Program-made: the position numbers and the translations under genes
Notes under the pieces: model-generated
Database searches by the model: none
What the model saw: the letters and a program-made list of their open reading frames with translations, nothing else
What the model was told of the DNA's origin: nothing
Part shown: one piece after another, positions 25,624 to 34,743 of the stretch
Layout: each line of letters starts with the position of its first letter
How positions within the stretch are numbered: the stretch's first letter is position 1
Assembly (NCBI RefSeq): GCF_014138605.1
Contig: NZ_JACJHX010000021.1
Span: forward strand, 1-46,417
Length of the DNA stretch: 46,417 nucleotides
DNA from: Peribacillus huizhouensis
Lineage (GTDB): Bacteria; Bacillota; Bacilli; Bacillales; DSM-1321
Direction: 5' to 3'

Positions 25624-26733
25624 ATGCAGATAATGAACAATTATTTTCGTGCACGTGCGAGTATGGTGTACATGATGACCAATAATGAAGTAATGAATCA
25701 AATCATTGCCTTTTCCATGGACATGAATGGAATGCTCACCTTCGCGGGTTCCTTCCCAACTTATGGAAGAGGTACTGGTACAAAGGAAGTTTCCACTGCA
25801 ACAGCAAACGATGGCGTCGATCCCTTAGCGTCACAAGGCGCCCTAACTTTGTCCCGTGATGGACGTTTTCTACTTGCAGTTAACGCAGGCAGCCATAGTA
25901 TCAGTAGTTTCATCATAACAGACACAGGAGCACCTGTTCTCGTGGATGTAAAGCCATCAGGAGGTGCTCAACCCAATAGCGTAGATGTGTTTGGTAATCT
26001 TCTCTATGTCTCCAATGTAGGTAATGCCGCAAACAATTTTACATCAAATATCACTGGTTTTCACATAGATGATAACGGAAGACTTACTCCTATTCCTGGA
26101 TCCACCCATTCTCTCAGTACTTTCAATGCTCAGCCGGCGCAGGTTCTCTTCACTCCTGATGGCAGTAAAATCGTTGTCTCCGAGCTTACATCAAACCATA
26201 TCAGTGTATTCCCTGTAAATAAAAATGGTACGGTTACAGGACCAATCGTTAATGATTCTTACGGTCAAGGACCATTGGGCGTTTATTTTCTATCGTCTGG
26301 AATCCTATTAGTTACAGAAGCAGTTTCAAATGCGCTGTCATCTTATTCATTGAGTAACGATGGAATTCTTCATGTGGTCAGTGGCTCTGTACCAAACGGA
26401 TATCAGACTGCTTGTTGGGTTGTAACAACGAGGGATGAACGTTTTGCATACACTACCAACACCTTAAGCGGCACCATCTCCACCTACCGAATTGATCCCA
26501 ATGGAGCACTGTCGGTGGTAAGGCATATTACCAGTACACCGCCAAGTACAGCACCAGGTCTTCCGATGGATGTTGGAGTGAGTAAAGATGGACGGCATTT
26601 TTACACCCTTAACGGAAATCAGGGTACAGTGTCAGTATTTAATATCCAAGATGATGGTAATCTAGTAAGATTGCAGGTTGCTGCCTGGACTAACTTTCCT
26701 TACTTTGGGTCACAAGGTTTAGCTGTTCTTTGA
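25624..26733 (+). CDS. Lactonase-type beta-propeller protein
   Basis: 369 residues made of seven-bladed propeller repeats: TLSRDGRFLLAVNAGSHSISSF, QVLFTPDGSKIVVSEL, VTTRDERFAYTTNTLSGTISTY and so on. This is the lactonase / 3-carboxymuconate cyclase-like family (6-phosphogluconolactonase superfamily). No signal peptide is evident. Catalytic assignment is unsure; many Bacillus members have no known substrate. The site GAAGGAGGTTCTTAAA precedes the ATG. Confidence 0.85.
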   Translation: MQIMNNYFRARASMVYMMTNNEVMNQIIAFSMDMNGMLTFAGSFPTYGRGTGTKEVSTATANDGVDPLASQGALTLSRDGRFLLAVNAGSHSISSFIITDTGAPVLVDVKPSGGAQPNSVDVFGNLLYVSNVGNAANNFTSNITGFHIDDNGRLTPIPGSTHSLSTFNAQPAQVLFTPDGSKIVVSELTSNHISVFPVNKNGTVTGPIVNDSYGQGPLGVYFLSSGILLVTEAVSNALSSYSLSNDGILHVVSGSVPNGYQTACWVVTTRDERFAYTTNTLSGTISTYRIDPNGALSVVRHITSTPPSTAPGLPMDVGVSKDGRHFYTLNGNQGTVSVFNIQDDGNLVRLQVAAWTNFPYFGSQGLAVL

Positions 26734-26858
26734 TTCTATTAGGTTCACTATACTGCGTGGATTAGAAAAATACAGGAGTTGCTAAAAACAAAGCTACCGA
26801 CTTAGTGGTGGCTATAGTTATAAGACTACTTAATTGCCAGCAAGATTATGAAGAAATA

Positions 26859-26956
26859 ACTTAAATAAACGGGGGAGTTAGTTTAATGAGAATTAAATGA
26901 TATTAGTGAGTGTGGTCAGATTTTAGTTATTCAATTAAATGGAGCTTTTCCGTAAT
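26859..26956. repeat. Two REP-like units
   Basis: Units at 26859-26890 (AAATAAACGGGGGAGTTAG) and 26928-26956 (TTCAATTAAATGGAGC). With their spacer, which contains GTGTGGTCAGATTTTAGTTA, they match 14011-14110. Elsewhere 26734-27381 holds only an IS3 remnant and a hairpin. Confidence 0.6.
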
Positions 26957-27121
26957 ATGGTATGCTCCCCTTATAGTAGACACGTTTTAAAAAGCGCATT
27001 AATCTGTCTACTAGGAGGGGGTATTTCTTATGGAGAAAAAGCAGAGACTTATGATATATCATTTAAGAAAAAAGCGGTGGATTTATTTCATACTGAAGAA
27101 GAATGTAAATACCTTCAAACC
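26957..27121 (+). mobile_element. IS3-family left-end remnant
   Basis: TATGCTCCCCTTATAGTAGACA followed ~40 bases later by TGTCTACTAGGAGGGGG gives the inverted-repeat end common in IS3/IS150 elements (shown here as two pieces of one pattern: CCCCTTATAGTAGACA / TGTCTACTAGGAGGGG). Then a transposase OrfA start, AETYDISFKKKAVDLFHTEE, ends at a stop at 27121. The rest of the IS is missing. See also the OrfB end at 42460. Confidence 0.65.
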
Positions 27122-27244
27122 TAGCAGCAAAAATTAGATACATTTAATGTGAGGAGTGATTTTTCGGTTAGTCTATTAGAAAACACATTCCAAATATCTG
27201 CAATAATCCTACTCTTATGTTCATTCTATTATTAGAGGGGTACC

Positions 27245-27267
27245 GTCAGGAAGCGCATTTTCCTGAC
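27245..27267. terminator. Terminator-like hairpin after DUF2515
   Basis: GTCAGGAA / TTCCTGAC with a 7-base loop, extended by GGGGT / ACTCCCC outside. It lies downstream of the minus-strand DUF2515 gene. There is no long T run. Confidence 0.5.
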
Positions 27268-27381
27268 ACTCCCCCCTTACTGTTATGACACAATCAACAA
27301 TTCGAGGTATAAAAGTCAAAATGAAAGAAGCGACCAATGCAAATATGTAGAACAGCTGTCAAAATCACCGCATATTGATGG

Positions 27382-28533
27382 TTAATCCTCTTCTCGTAAC
27401 AGAAGGGCTTCCTTTCCCATGACCGCAAGCTCAATGGTTTCAAGCGTTTTGCAATAATTCCCGAATATATCTCCATTCACATCGACTTCCTTATGAATAT
27501 AGTCCAGAACATGCCAATCCTCAAACCAGTCGCCGCTTTCTGCATCTTCATGAGAAGCATTCGGCCAGGCGTATTTTAACAGTGGGCTGTACAACCGGTC
27601 GGCGGCGCCTTTTCTCAACTTACAATTCTTGACCCGAGGTTTATAAAGGGAACGGGGGAAAAATTCGTTTACATCGTTAAACAAATCGGGCCAATAATCT
27701 TTTCGTGAACCCGTATGGGGATGATCGTGCGCCCATTTCAAAATGCCCGCTGAAATATTTGTACGCTGAAAAAGAAGGGTATACAATCTTTTACCGAATA
27801 AAATTCGTTCGTGAAGCGAAGTGAAATGCCTTGATGTAGCGCCGGCAAGTAAGGTTTGTTGCCTATTTTCCTCTGCACAGTATGGAAAAAGAATGTGATT
27901 TAAACGCAAAAAATCATACAACTTGAAGCTGACCGTACGGGTTACGTTTTTTTTAAAATGATTATTTTGGATCACTCTTTTTTCCAAATAACTTTGTTCA
28001 TTTATCACAGTCGCAATCGCAAGAGTGTAGGAATCCCGACTGTTCCAAAAATAACGCCACATCGTTTCCATAAAGGTAGAAATGTGAAAAAAGGGCAAAA
28101 GATGAAACATTTCCTGGTTGGCTTTTACACTTAGGTCATATATCAAACACTGGGGATACACATCCTGAAAAATCAACCAGCTGCCGCGTTCCAAAAAAGA
28201 ATAAATCGCCTTCTGATCTCTTTCCGGAAGAAGTTTTGTCAGCAAATCCCCTTTTAAATCGGTCATGTTCCAGCCAACGTTCCGCGATACCATATGTCCA
28301 AGGAGGGCCCAATGGATTTCTGGGTGCTCAAGGTAAAAATTATAATAAGCTTGAGTCCGTGTAACATTATTTTGATTATGTTGTTTTGTCTGTTCTCTTA
28401 TATAGTGAATGCGTTGTTTATCGTTTTCGGATAAAGAGGGCAGGAGGCAGGAAGATTTACTTATTAATTTTTTTTTCAAATCCTTCTTTACATCTGAATA
28501 GGAATTAAGCAAAAATACATCATCCCTTTTCAA
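27382..28533 (-). CDS. DUF2515 family protein (YppC-like)
   Basis: 383 residues, soluble, mostly helical. Recognised from the family pattern: NVTRTQAYYNFYLEHPEIHWALLGHMVSRNVGWNMTDLKGD, split here across its core, and SLHERILFGKRLYTLLF. B. subtilis YppC belongs to the same family; the molecular function is unknown. It is divergent from sqhC with only about 100 bases between them, so shared sporulation-time control is possible. Start ATG 28533 on the minus strand; the ribosome site is weak. Confidence 0.7.
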   Translation of the reverse strand: MKRDDVFLLNSYSDVKKDLKKKLISKSSCLLPSLSENDKQRIHYIREQTKQHNQNNVTRTQAYYNFYLEHPEIHWALLGHMVSRNVGWNMTDLKGDLLTKLLPERDQKAIYSFLERGSWLIFQDVYPQCLIYDLSVKANQEMFHLLPFFHISTFMETMWRYFWNSRDSYTLAIATVINEQSYLEKRVIQNNHFKKNVTRTVSFKLYDFLRLNHILFPYCAEENRQQTLLAGATSRHFTSLHERILFGKRLYTLLFQRTNISAGILKWAHDHPHTGSRKDYWPDLFNDVNEFFPRSLYKPRVKNCKLRKGAADRLYSPLLKYAWPNASHEDAESGDWFEDWHVLDYIHKEVDVNGDIFGNYCKTLETIELAVMGKEALLLREED

Positions 28534-28577
28534 CAGTTCATTTTAACTGCGTTCGATTCTCCCATTAAAGAAATGCA

Positions 28578-28605
28578 TATTCATATTGCTAGAGGAATAT
28601 GAATA
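28578..28605. promoter_or_regulatory. Inverted repeat in DUF2515-sqhC intergenic region
   Basis: TATTCATATT and AATATGAATA, perfect 10-base arms with an 8-base spacer. Placed midway between the two divergent starts. CATATTCA resembles a sigma-E/sigma-K-type -10, but no clear -35 is seen. Confidence 0.5.
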
Positions 28606-28635
28606 CAACGTGAGTATTCGAAAGAGGGGGGTAAC

Positions 28636-30504
28636 ATGGGACATCGGGTACATGAGGAAATGAACCGAATCGTCGATCAGTTCATTAGGGACCAATCAGA
28701 TGACGGGTCCTGGCAATATCCTTTCGAGACCGGCATCGGAACAGACTGTCACATGATTATCTTATTGCGGACATTGGAGATAAATGATGAGGCGTTCATA
28801 AAAGAACTGGTGGAACGTATTGCAGGGAAACAGCAGAAAGATGGTTCATGGGGTTTGTTTTATGATGAAGGAAAAGGGAATCTTACGTCCACTGTGGAAG
28901 CTTATTATGCCCTTCTTTACTCCGGTTACCGGGATCGGGATGACCCGGATATCCAGGCAGCAAGAAGGTTTATCCATGCCAACGGAGGGGCTACAGAAGT
29001 CCATATGTTTTTTAAAATCCTGTTGGCTCTAACCGGACAGTGCGAGTGGCCGCCTTTCCCCATTAAGATTGAAGTGCTGCTTATATCGGACTCTTTTCCA
29101 ATCAATCTTTTTGATTTCTCCATGCCTGGCAGAACGAACATCATCCCGTTTCTGATTCTGGCCAATTTGGGTTTCAGCAGGAGAACGCTACGGTCTCCTG
29201 ATCTCTCTGATTTGTATCTGAAAAAAGAAAAACGTTTTTTTACAGAAGATCCGGAATTCCGCTCGGTTATCCATTTGATTCAAAAAGGGATAAAAGGCCT
29301 GAAAGACTACCCCGGAAACCTTCGCGAGTTAGCTTTATATCGCGCCGAACAATATATGCTGGATAGAATAGAACCGGATGGCACCTTATGTAATTATTTC
29401 GGTTCAACTTCTATGATGATTTTTGCCTTATTGGCGAGGGGATATTCGAATACACATCCGGTGATTACCCGTGCCTTGCAAGGCTTAAAAGCGATGACCT
29501 GCCGGATTGATGGAGAACTCCACTGCCAATATGCGACGGCTACGGTCTGGAACACAACGTTAATCAGTTATGCTCTGCAAGAATCTGGAGTCCCTTATTC
29601 ATCGAATACCGTCCAGATGGCAAACCGATATATCCTCTCCCGGCAACATGTCAAATACGGGGATTGGGTCATTCATGAATCAAACCTGTTGCCGGGAGGC
29701 TGGGGCTTTGAGGACATGAATACAATCCATCCGGATATTGACGACACAACGGTAGCACTAAGAGCGATTCGAACGTTAGCCATCGAAAGGGTGGATTGTC
29801 GACAGGCATGGGATCGGGGAATCAACTGGCTCATTTCCATGCAAAACAATGACGGTGGATGGGCGGCATTCGAAAAGAATGTAAATAAGAAAATATTGAA
29901 CCTATTACCGATCGAGGGCGGAAAAGATTTGTTGATTGATCCGTCGACGGTTGATTTAACGGGAAGGACATTAGAGTTTTTCGGGAACTATACCCATTTG
30001 GATTTTCATCATCCCATGGTGAAACGCGGGATTCGTTGGCTGTTAAAGAATCAAGAGTCGGATGGTTCTTGGGTAGGGCGCTGGGGTGTCTATATTTATG
30101 GCACATGGGCGGCGGTAACGGGAATGATTGCGGTTGGGGTTTCCCCGAATAATCCTGCCATTCAGAAGGCTGTAAACTGGTTAAAAGCGATTCAAAATCA
30201 AGACGGAGGTTGGGGAGAATCCTGTAAAAGTGATATCGAAAATTGTTATGTGCCTTTGGGCGAAAGTACCCGCACTCATACAGCGTGGGCCCTTGACACA
30301 CTTATCTCGGCTGCGTCTGAAGTCACACCTGACATTAAACGCGGTGTAGCTTTTTTAGTGGATGGAAAAGAAAAAGATTGGGCAAAGGCCTACCCGAAAG
30401 GAAGGGGAATGGCGGGAGCCTTTTATATCAATTATCATTGTTACGAATACGTTTTTCCGTTATTGGCCTTGGCCCATTATCAAAAATTAGCTGAAGTGAG
30501 CTAA
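28636..30504 (+). CDS. sqhC: Squalene-hopene / sporulenol cyclase
   Basis: 622 residues, the size of Bacillus SqhC. The catalytic DxDD motif of class II terpene cyclases is present as D367-I-D-D370 in HPDIDDTTVAL. Several QW repeats are visible (QKDGSWGLF, QNNDGGWAAFE, QESDGSWVGRWG, QNQDGGWGESC). B. subtilis SqhC cyclises tetraprenyl-beta-curcumene to sporulenol in spores; other members make hopanoids from squalene. No prenyl-curcumene synthase gene is nearby, so the substrate is open. The ribosome site AAGAGGGGGG lies before ATG 28636. Confidence 0.93.
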   Translation: MGHRVHEEMNRIVDQFIRDQSDDGSWQYPFETGIGTDCHMIILLRTLEINDEAFIKELVERIAGKQQKDGSWGLFYDEGKGNLTSTVEAYYALLYSGYRDRDDPDIQAARRFIHANGGATEVHMFFKILLALTGQCEWPPFPIKIEVLLISDSFPINLFDFSMPGRTNIIPFLILANLGFSRRTLRSPDLSDLYLKKEKRFFTEDPEFRSVIHLIQKGIKGLKDYPGNLRELALYRAEQYMLDRIEPDGTLCNYFGSTSMMIFALLARGYSNTHPVITRALQGLKAMTCRIDGELHCQYATATVWNTTLISYALQESGVPYSSNTVQMANRYILSRQHVKYGDWVIHESNLLPGGWGFEDMNTIHPDIDDTTVALRAIRTLAIERVDCRQAWDRGINWLISMQNNDGGWAAFEKNVNKKILNLLPIEGGKDLLIDPSTVDLTGRTLEFFGNYTHLDFHHPMVKRGIRWLLKNQESDGSWVGRWGVYIYGTWAAVTGMIAVGVSPNNPAIQKAVNWLKAIQNQDGGWGESCKSDIENCYVPLGESTRTHTAWALDTLISAASEVTPDIKRGVAFLVDGKEKDWAKAYPKGRGMAGAFYINYHCYEYVFPLLALAHYQKLAEVS

Positions 30505-30605
30505 ACAGGGATCTGTGGATTCAAATAGCTTTCAAGTGACTCTTTGCATATTTTTAAAGTCTGTCCCATACAATGAACAAAACTACAACAAGCAGGAGGC
30601 AAAAG

Positions 30606-31151
30606 ATGCTTGAAGCTTTCCGCCAATTTTTCGATCTTCATACAATCATTTGGTTGTTCCCAATCATTTTTATTTTCCATGATTTAGAAGAGATCATAAC
30701 CATTGAATCTTCCATGAAGGCAAGCGAAAATAGGTTTCAAAAATCTTCTTTCGTCCAACTAATATTAAATATGAGGGAAAAACTAGGTTCGACCGCTGTC
30801 CAGCTTTCTATTTCGGCTACTTGGATTTTGTTGATTATTTCATTCACTACAGTGGTGACTGCCCATTTCACATTAAACGGAGGGGGCTTTCTTTTATATA
30901 CAGCTATTCTCAATTTATTTATTCTGCAGGCGATCATGCATATTGTTCAGTCCATCTTTTTCAAAGGCTACACACCTGGCATCATAACGGCGCTATTCCT
31001 TCTCATCCCTTACTGTCTTATTGCCTATGACAGTTTGTTCGAATGGGGCCTGTTAGACGGGCATTTACTTTTTGCAAGTCTCCCCGTCAGTCTGCTCATG
31101 ATCCCGATTTTTCTTGTTGGCAATCTTTTAGGCCGTTATTTCATTCACTAA
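30606..31151 (+). CDS. HXXEE domain membrane protein
   Basis: 181 residues. The motif FHDLEEII near residue 25 is the HxxEE signature, and about five hydrophobic segments follow. A TTT-rich first helix precedes the motif. The HxxEE family is conserved in Bacillus; its function is unknown, although the buried His-Glu-Glu suggests metal binding. I chose ATG 30606, eight bases after AGGAGG (30593-30598); an upstream in-frame ATG at 30573 has no ribosome site. Follows sqhC closely. Confidence 0.8.
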   Translation: MLEAFRQFFDLHTIIWLFPIIFIFHDLEEIITIESSMKASENRFQKSSFVQLILNMREKLGSTAVQLSISATWILLIISFTTVVTAHFTLNGGGFLLYTAILNLFILQAIMHIVQSIFFKGYTPGIITALFLLIPYCLIAYDSLFEWGLLDGHLLFASLPVSLLMIPIFLVGNLLGRYFIH

Positions 31152-31184
31152 CTTATAAGTAAGCAGTTGCAGGAGGTGAGTAAA

Positions 31185-32087
31185 TTGCATGTTGTTATAA
31201 CGGGAGGAAGCGGGTTTGTAGGTCAAGCCTTGACTCACCTGTTGACTCAAAAAGGCCATCGAGTAACCATATTAACGCGTCTTCCTAATCATAAAACAAC
31301 AAGTGAGTTCGTTCATTATGTTGATTGGCTTTCTGCAGATCATCAACCTGAAAACGAACTTAAGGATGTCGATGCGATGGTCAATTTAGCAGGGGAATCA
31401 ATCAATAGCGGACGGTGGACCCAAAGTAAAAAGGAGGCTATTTTGAATAGCCGTATTACAGCCACAAAAGAGGTCATTCGAATTTTGAGACATCTTCATC
31501 CAAAGCCAAAAGTTCTTGTTAACGCTTCAGGTGTAAGTTACTACGGGATGTCAGACTTCAAAACGTTTAATGAGTCCTCCAAAAGTGATGCAAACGATTT
31601 TTTGGCCAGTGCTGTAAAGCTTTGGGAGAAAGAAGGGGCAATGGCGAAAGAATTAGGCGTTCGAACGGTCTTCGCGCGTTTCGGCATCATTCTGGGTCAA
31701 GAAGGTGCCTTTCCGCGAATGGTGCTAACATATAAATTAGGTATTGGGGGGACAATCGGCAGTGGGATGCAATGGAATTCCTGGGTGCACATTCAAGATG
31801 CGGTTGAGATGGTTTACTTCGCCATCATTAACCCCGAAGTAGATGGACCGTTGAATGTGACCTCGCCTCATCCAATACGCATGTCATCATTCGGACAGTC
31901 CATTGCAGACGTCCTTCACCGCCCATATTGGCTTCATGTTCCTGGAGTTGTAGTAAAAGTAGTACTTGGTGAAATGAGTCAGTTGGTATTAAAAGGGCAG
32001 CGGGTACTCCCTCAAAAAGCACTTAACCACAATTACTCCTTTCAATTTCCAGACGTAAAAAGTGCACTTTCTGATATTCTAGGTTAA
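31185..32087 (+). CDS. TIGR01777 family NAD-dependent epimerase/SDR-like protein
   Basis: 300 residues. The extended-SDR Rossmann motif VVITGGSGFVGQALT is at the N-terminus, followed by DAMVNLAGESINSGRW and NASGVSYYG, both typical of TIGR01777; the C-terminus is the DUF1731-like tail ending in LGEMSQLVLKGQRVLPQKAL. The enzyme class is probably an NAD(P)-dependent epimerase/dehydratase-like reductase, with unknown substrate. Start TTG 31185 is chosen because AGGAGGTG (31171-31178) is 6 bases upstream; the in-frame TTG at 31167 precedes the ribosome site. Confidence 0.85.
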   Translation: MHVVITGGSGFVGQALTHLLTQKGHRVTILTRLPNHKTTSEFVHYVDWLSADHQPENELKDVDAMVNLAGESINSGRWTQSKKEAILNSRITATKEVIRILRHLHPKPKVLVNASGVSYYGMSDFKTFNESSKSDANDFLASAVKLWEKEGAMAKELGVRTVFARFGIILGQEGAFPRMVLTYKLGIGGTIGSGMQWNSWVHIQDAVEMVYFAIINPEVDGPLNVTSPHPIRMSSFGQSIADVLHRPYWLHVPGVVVKVVLGEMSQLVLKGQRVLPQKALNHNYSFQFPDVKSALSDILG

Positions 32088-32415
32088 TGATACATTGCAC
32101 CGGTATGAAGAAGGAAACTTATAATTAAGCTTTAGTCATGACATTACGGCTGGCCCTCCCTGCGTTGAACAGCACGCCGTGTCCTTAATCAGCTGTACAT
32201 AGAAAACACTGACTGGCATTTGGAGAGAGCTTTTTTGCATATGGTGTACCGTCAGATAAACGTGGAATGTTGGCGGTACCCCAAAATAAAACTGTTATAT
32301 GGAATTGGCGTTTTATTATGAGATAACCCTTTATGTGTACCCTCACTATCGCGCTCATATGGGTTATGGGGAAGATCAAGTTGTGATAAATACAAGAGGT
32401 GAACTCATAAGTTTT
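32088..32415. other. Intergenic region without recognisable gene
   Basis: Contains an imperfect inverted repeat GGTGTACCG / CGGTACCCC (about 32251-32280). No frame gives a protein I recognise. Confidence 0.4.
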
Positions 32416-32571
32416 ATGCATTTGAAAATAATTGGATTTGGAACGTTTGAAGTACGCGAACGTTGAGCTAGAAAAGGTCGTAATCCACAAACCGGTGAAG
32501 AAATAGATATTGCTGCTTCTAAGGTTCCTGCTTATTAGCCAGGTAAGGAATTAAAAGAAGCTGTTAAATAA
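32416..32571 (+). pseudogene. HU DNA-binding protein pseudogene
   Basis: The frame reads IIGFGTFEVRER-stop-ARKGRNPQTGEEIDIAAS then KVPAY-stop-PGKELKEAVK and TAA. This is the C-terminal half of HU (usual: FGxFEVRERAARKGRNPQTGEEIxIxASKVPAFKPGKxLKxAVK split here). Two in-frame stops (TGA, TAG) and loss of the first ~45 residues make it inactive. HU is essential in Bacillus, so an intact copy must exist elsewhere. Confidence 0.9.
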
Positions 32572-32639
32572 TAATATATCTTAACAGTAAATAACTTTGG
32601 TATGAGAAGAAAAGAACTCAAAAATTAGTAATAATAGTT

Positions 32640-32806
32640 TGTTCTACTAAAGGGCGCGATTCTTCAATAAAGAAGATCGCTTTTTTTCATTATAGGGCCA
32701 TATAATGGAGGAGGAAACTCACGGAAAATTGAATATTTATATTATTGTTAGAATCGGTTTTTGTGAAAAGTTGTACTTAAACTATAAGTCAGCATTGATT
32801 AATTTA
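32640..32806. repeat. REP-like composite, diverged copy 3
   Basis: Unit 32640-32671 (TACTAAAGGGCGCGATTC), AGAAGATCGCTTTTTTTC, unit 32689-32715 (ATTATAGGGCCATATAATGG), and a degenerate unit 32776-32806 (ACTTAAACTATAAGTCAGC). Same block order as 9886-10040 and 16102-16247. Confidence 0.65.
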
Positions 32807-32926
32807 AAATGTTCTAAATCAAAATAGGGGTCAGAATTTTTGCAAAGGAAGTGAGTAGACAGTAATGACTCGTAATAATGAATTGATGAAATATCCCTTA
32901 GACTATCCATTGCTTTAGTAATCGCC

Positions 32927-33475
32927 ATGGTATTCGGGATATTAATGGCGGTGTTCAAGGGTAACGATAGTGGAATAAGAATGGCTATCGGTAACTCGAG
33001 TGCTCCCTGGTTGATATTACCGTTCGTTGCTGCTGCCATGACGACAAGACATCGAGTTTTCCAATCGGCTTTAGTTGGCTTATGTGCCTCGATGATTGGA
33101 CTTTTTGGTTTCTATTTTGCCAACATATTCGTCCTTGACATCGGGCCACATCCTGAACTTAGTCCGTATCCATTAGTAGCCGATTTTCTTGCCAGCATAA
33201 GATCCGGAAAGATCTACTTTATTCTCGCTTGCCTGAGTGGTCCGATCTTTGGAATATTAGGAGGATATCTTCATCAAAAGAGAACCAATATGTTTTTGGT
33301 ATTTACAGCAACACTGTTTGTACTCGAACCGTGCTTTGGGTTGTTATATGTTCGTTTTTTTTCAGGTTTTACCTACTATGTTGATTATCCTATGGTCTGG
33401 TTGGTCGAAGCGGTTTTTGGAGTTATCTTGTTTATTTTTATTATCGTTCGTTTTCGACCAACTCAGCGGAGTTAA
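32927..33475 (+). CDS. DUF6518-like membrane protein, 5' end uncertain
   Basis: 182 residues from ATG 32927, with about five hydrophobic helices and GNSSAPWLILPFVAAAMTTRHRVFQSAL-type sequence (read as two shorter pieces) that I recall from DUF6518 proteins. Upstream the same frame stays open back to 32882 and would complete the first helix (LRLSIALVIAMVFG). A well-placed start MTRNNELMKY at 32864 is in another frame. So the gene probably has a small indel near 32890-32900, or starts at an unusual codon. Function unknown. Confidence 0.6.
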   Translation: MVFGILMAVFKGNDSGIRMAIGNSSAPWLILPFVAAAMTTRHRVFQSALVGLCASMIGLFGFYFANIFVLDIGPHPELSPYPLVADFLASIRSGKIYFILACLSGPIFGILGGYLHQKRTNMFLVFTATLFVLEPCFGLLYVRFFSGFTYYVDYPMVWLVEAVFGVILFIFIIVRFRPTQRS

Positions 33476-33531
33476 GCATTATCGGGGTTCAGCCGAGATA
33501 TATGTGATTTTGGGTCATAGACTATATTAAT

Positions 33532-33609
33532 GTTGTTCCACAATCGGGCGCTTTTCTGAAAATAAGGAAAGCGTCTTTCTTCATGAAAAGGGCCATATTA
33601 TTGAATAAC
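33532..33609. repeat. Pair of REP-like units around a hairpin
   Basis: Units 33532-33567 (TCCACAATCGGGCGCTTTTC) and 33581-33609 (GAAAAGGGCCATATTATTG). GGCGCTTTTC and GAAAGCGTC pair between them. Confidence 0.7.
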
Positions 33610-33705
33610 ATTCTTTTATGAAAGGTTACCAAACGACGCTTTGGGAGCTTTTTAGCTTATAATAGTTTCTTGATTCAATAATATTTTAAGAAGGTGTTAA
33701 ATTGA

Positions 33706-34149
33706 ATGATAGAACTACTAGGTGCATTTTTATTAACGATTTTAATCTTTATTTTATGTATAGTAGGCATTTTATATATAAGAAAGACTCAAAAAAAGAA
33801 ACCCTTACCGCTTACTAAATACTATGGAATCCAGTCTGCTCTCTTATTAGATAGCCTTTTATCTCTCACTGTGTTTTGGGATGCCCTAACAGTGATGCCT
33901 AAGATTTTAAAGGGAGAACACGAAATAGTAAAAGGTGCTTGTACAGTTGACTATTGGGAAACCACAAAAGATTCTTATTTAAATATTCTATTGTCAGAAT
34001 ATGTATTTTTTAGTGTGCCTCCAAATAATTGGGACAAAGGTTCATTAACAACTGCGTATTGTGAAGTTACCTATTATGAAGGTTCTGAGTTTGGTATACA
34101 TTATAAAATATATGATAAACAAGATGGTGTATTATTACAGCAAAAATAG
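33706..34149 (+). CDS. Small membrane-anchored hypothetical protein
   Basis: 147 residues. One clear N-terminal transmembrane helix (residues 5-27, LLGAFLLTILIFILCIVGIL), a Lys-rich stop-transfer stretch RKTQKKK, a second hydrophobic patch near 45-65, then an extracytoplasmic beta-rich tail with two cysteines (GACTVDYW; AYCEVTYY). The family is not recognised. The ribosome site AAGAAGGTG precedes ATG 33706. A strong terminator follows. Confidence 0.65.
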   Translation: MIELLGAFLLTILIFILCIVGILYIRKTQKKKPLPLTKYYGIQSALLLDSLLSLTVFWDALTVMPKILKGEHEIVKGACTVDYWETTKDSYLNILLSEYVFFSVPPNNWDKGSLTTAYCEVTYYEGSEFGIHYKIYDKQDGVLLQQK

Positions 34150-34306
34150 CCATTTTAAGTAAGTATCTAATAGCTTACTAGTAATTATGAGACGTTCTGC
34201 AATGGTATGTCTCTATTAATAATGTGTAGTATAGTGCAACTTTGAATTATATAATATTCAAAATAATTATAAAAAACGTTCCCAAATCAAAGTTTAGGGA
34301 CACAGA

Positions 34307-34351
34307 AAAACACTCTAAACGTTGTACTATCAATGTTTAGAGTGTTTTTTT
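34307..34351. terminator. Rho-independent terminator
   Basis: AAAACACTCTAAAC / GTTTAGAGTGTTTT, 14-bp perfect stem, 14-base loop, T run. Confidence 0.92.
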
Positions 34352-34514
34352 GCATTTCCTTCATATACAGCTTTTTATGCAAAGGTATATGAACATAGCT
34401 ACAATAATACTTTTCAAGATTTTGCAGAAAGCGCTGCAGGTGTGCTGTCTGAATAAAACGTGTATAAATAAACAATTTATTAACGCTGTAAATCTGCATT
34501 TTTTAATCGGCACC

Positions 34515-34728
34515 TAAACTTCAACTAACAGGGGTTTAGTTAAATAACGATCATCAATAATCGGGCGTGATTGTTGAGCAACACAGTTAGAAAATGATCA
34601 AACTTTTTTATAAAACCGAAACTTATATATGCAAGAGAAGAATCTATTTTGATCAAATTTTCTTTCAAAATGGATTCTTCTTTTTTACCGTAAAATACGG
34701 GTTTGTGAGGTATTTTGATTAATCTTTA
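34515..34728 (+). repeat. Two REP units plus ~140-bp hairpin element, copy B
   Basis: REP-like units 34515-34549 and 34551-34585 (CAATAATCGGGCGTGATTG) precede AAAATGATCAAACTTTTTTA, a hairpin with arms AAGAATCTATTTTGA / TCAAAATGGATTCTT, and the tail CCGTAAAATACGGG / TTTTGATTAATCTTT. It ends 16 bases from the carbonic anhydrase stop and may terminate that minus-strand gene. Confidence 0.8.
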
Positions 34729-34743
34729 TTTCAAAGCAACAGT

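Noticed and set aside
34287..34499. 70-residue minus-strand frame over the terminator
   Set aside because: It spans a strong terminator hairpin and has no ribosome site or recognised motif.
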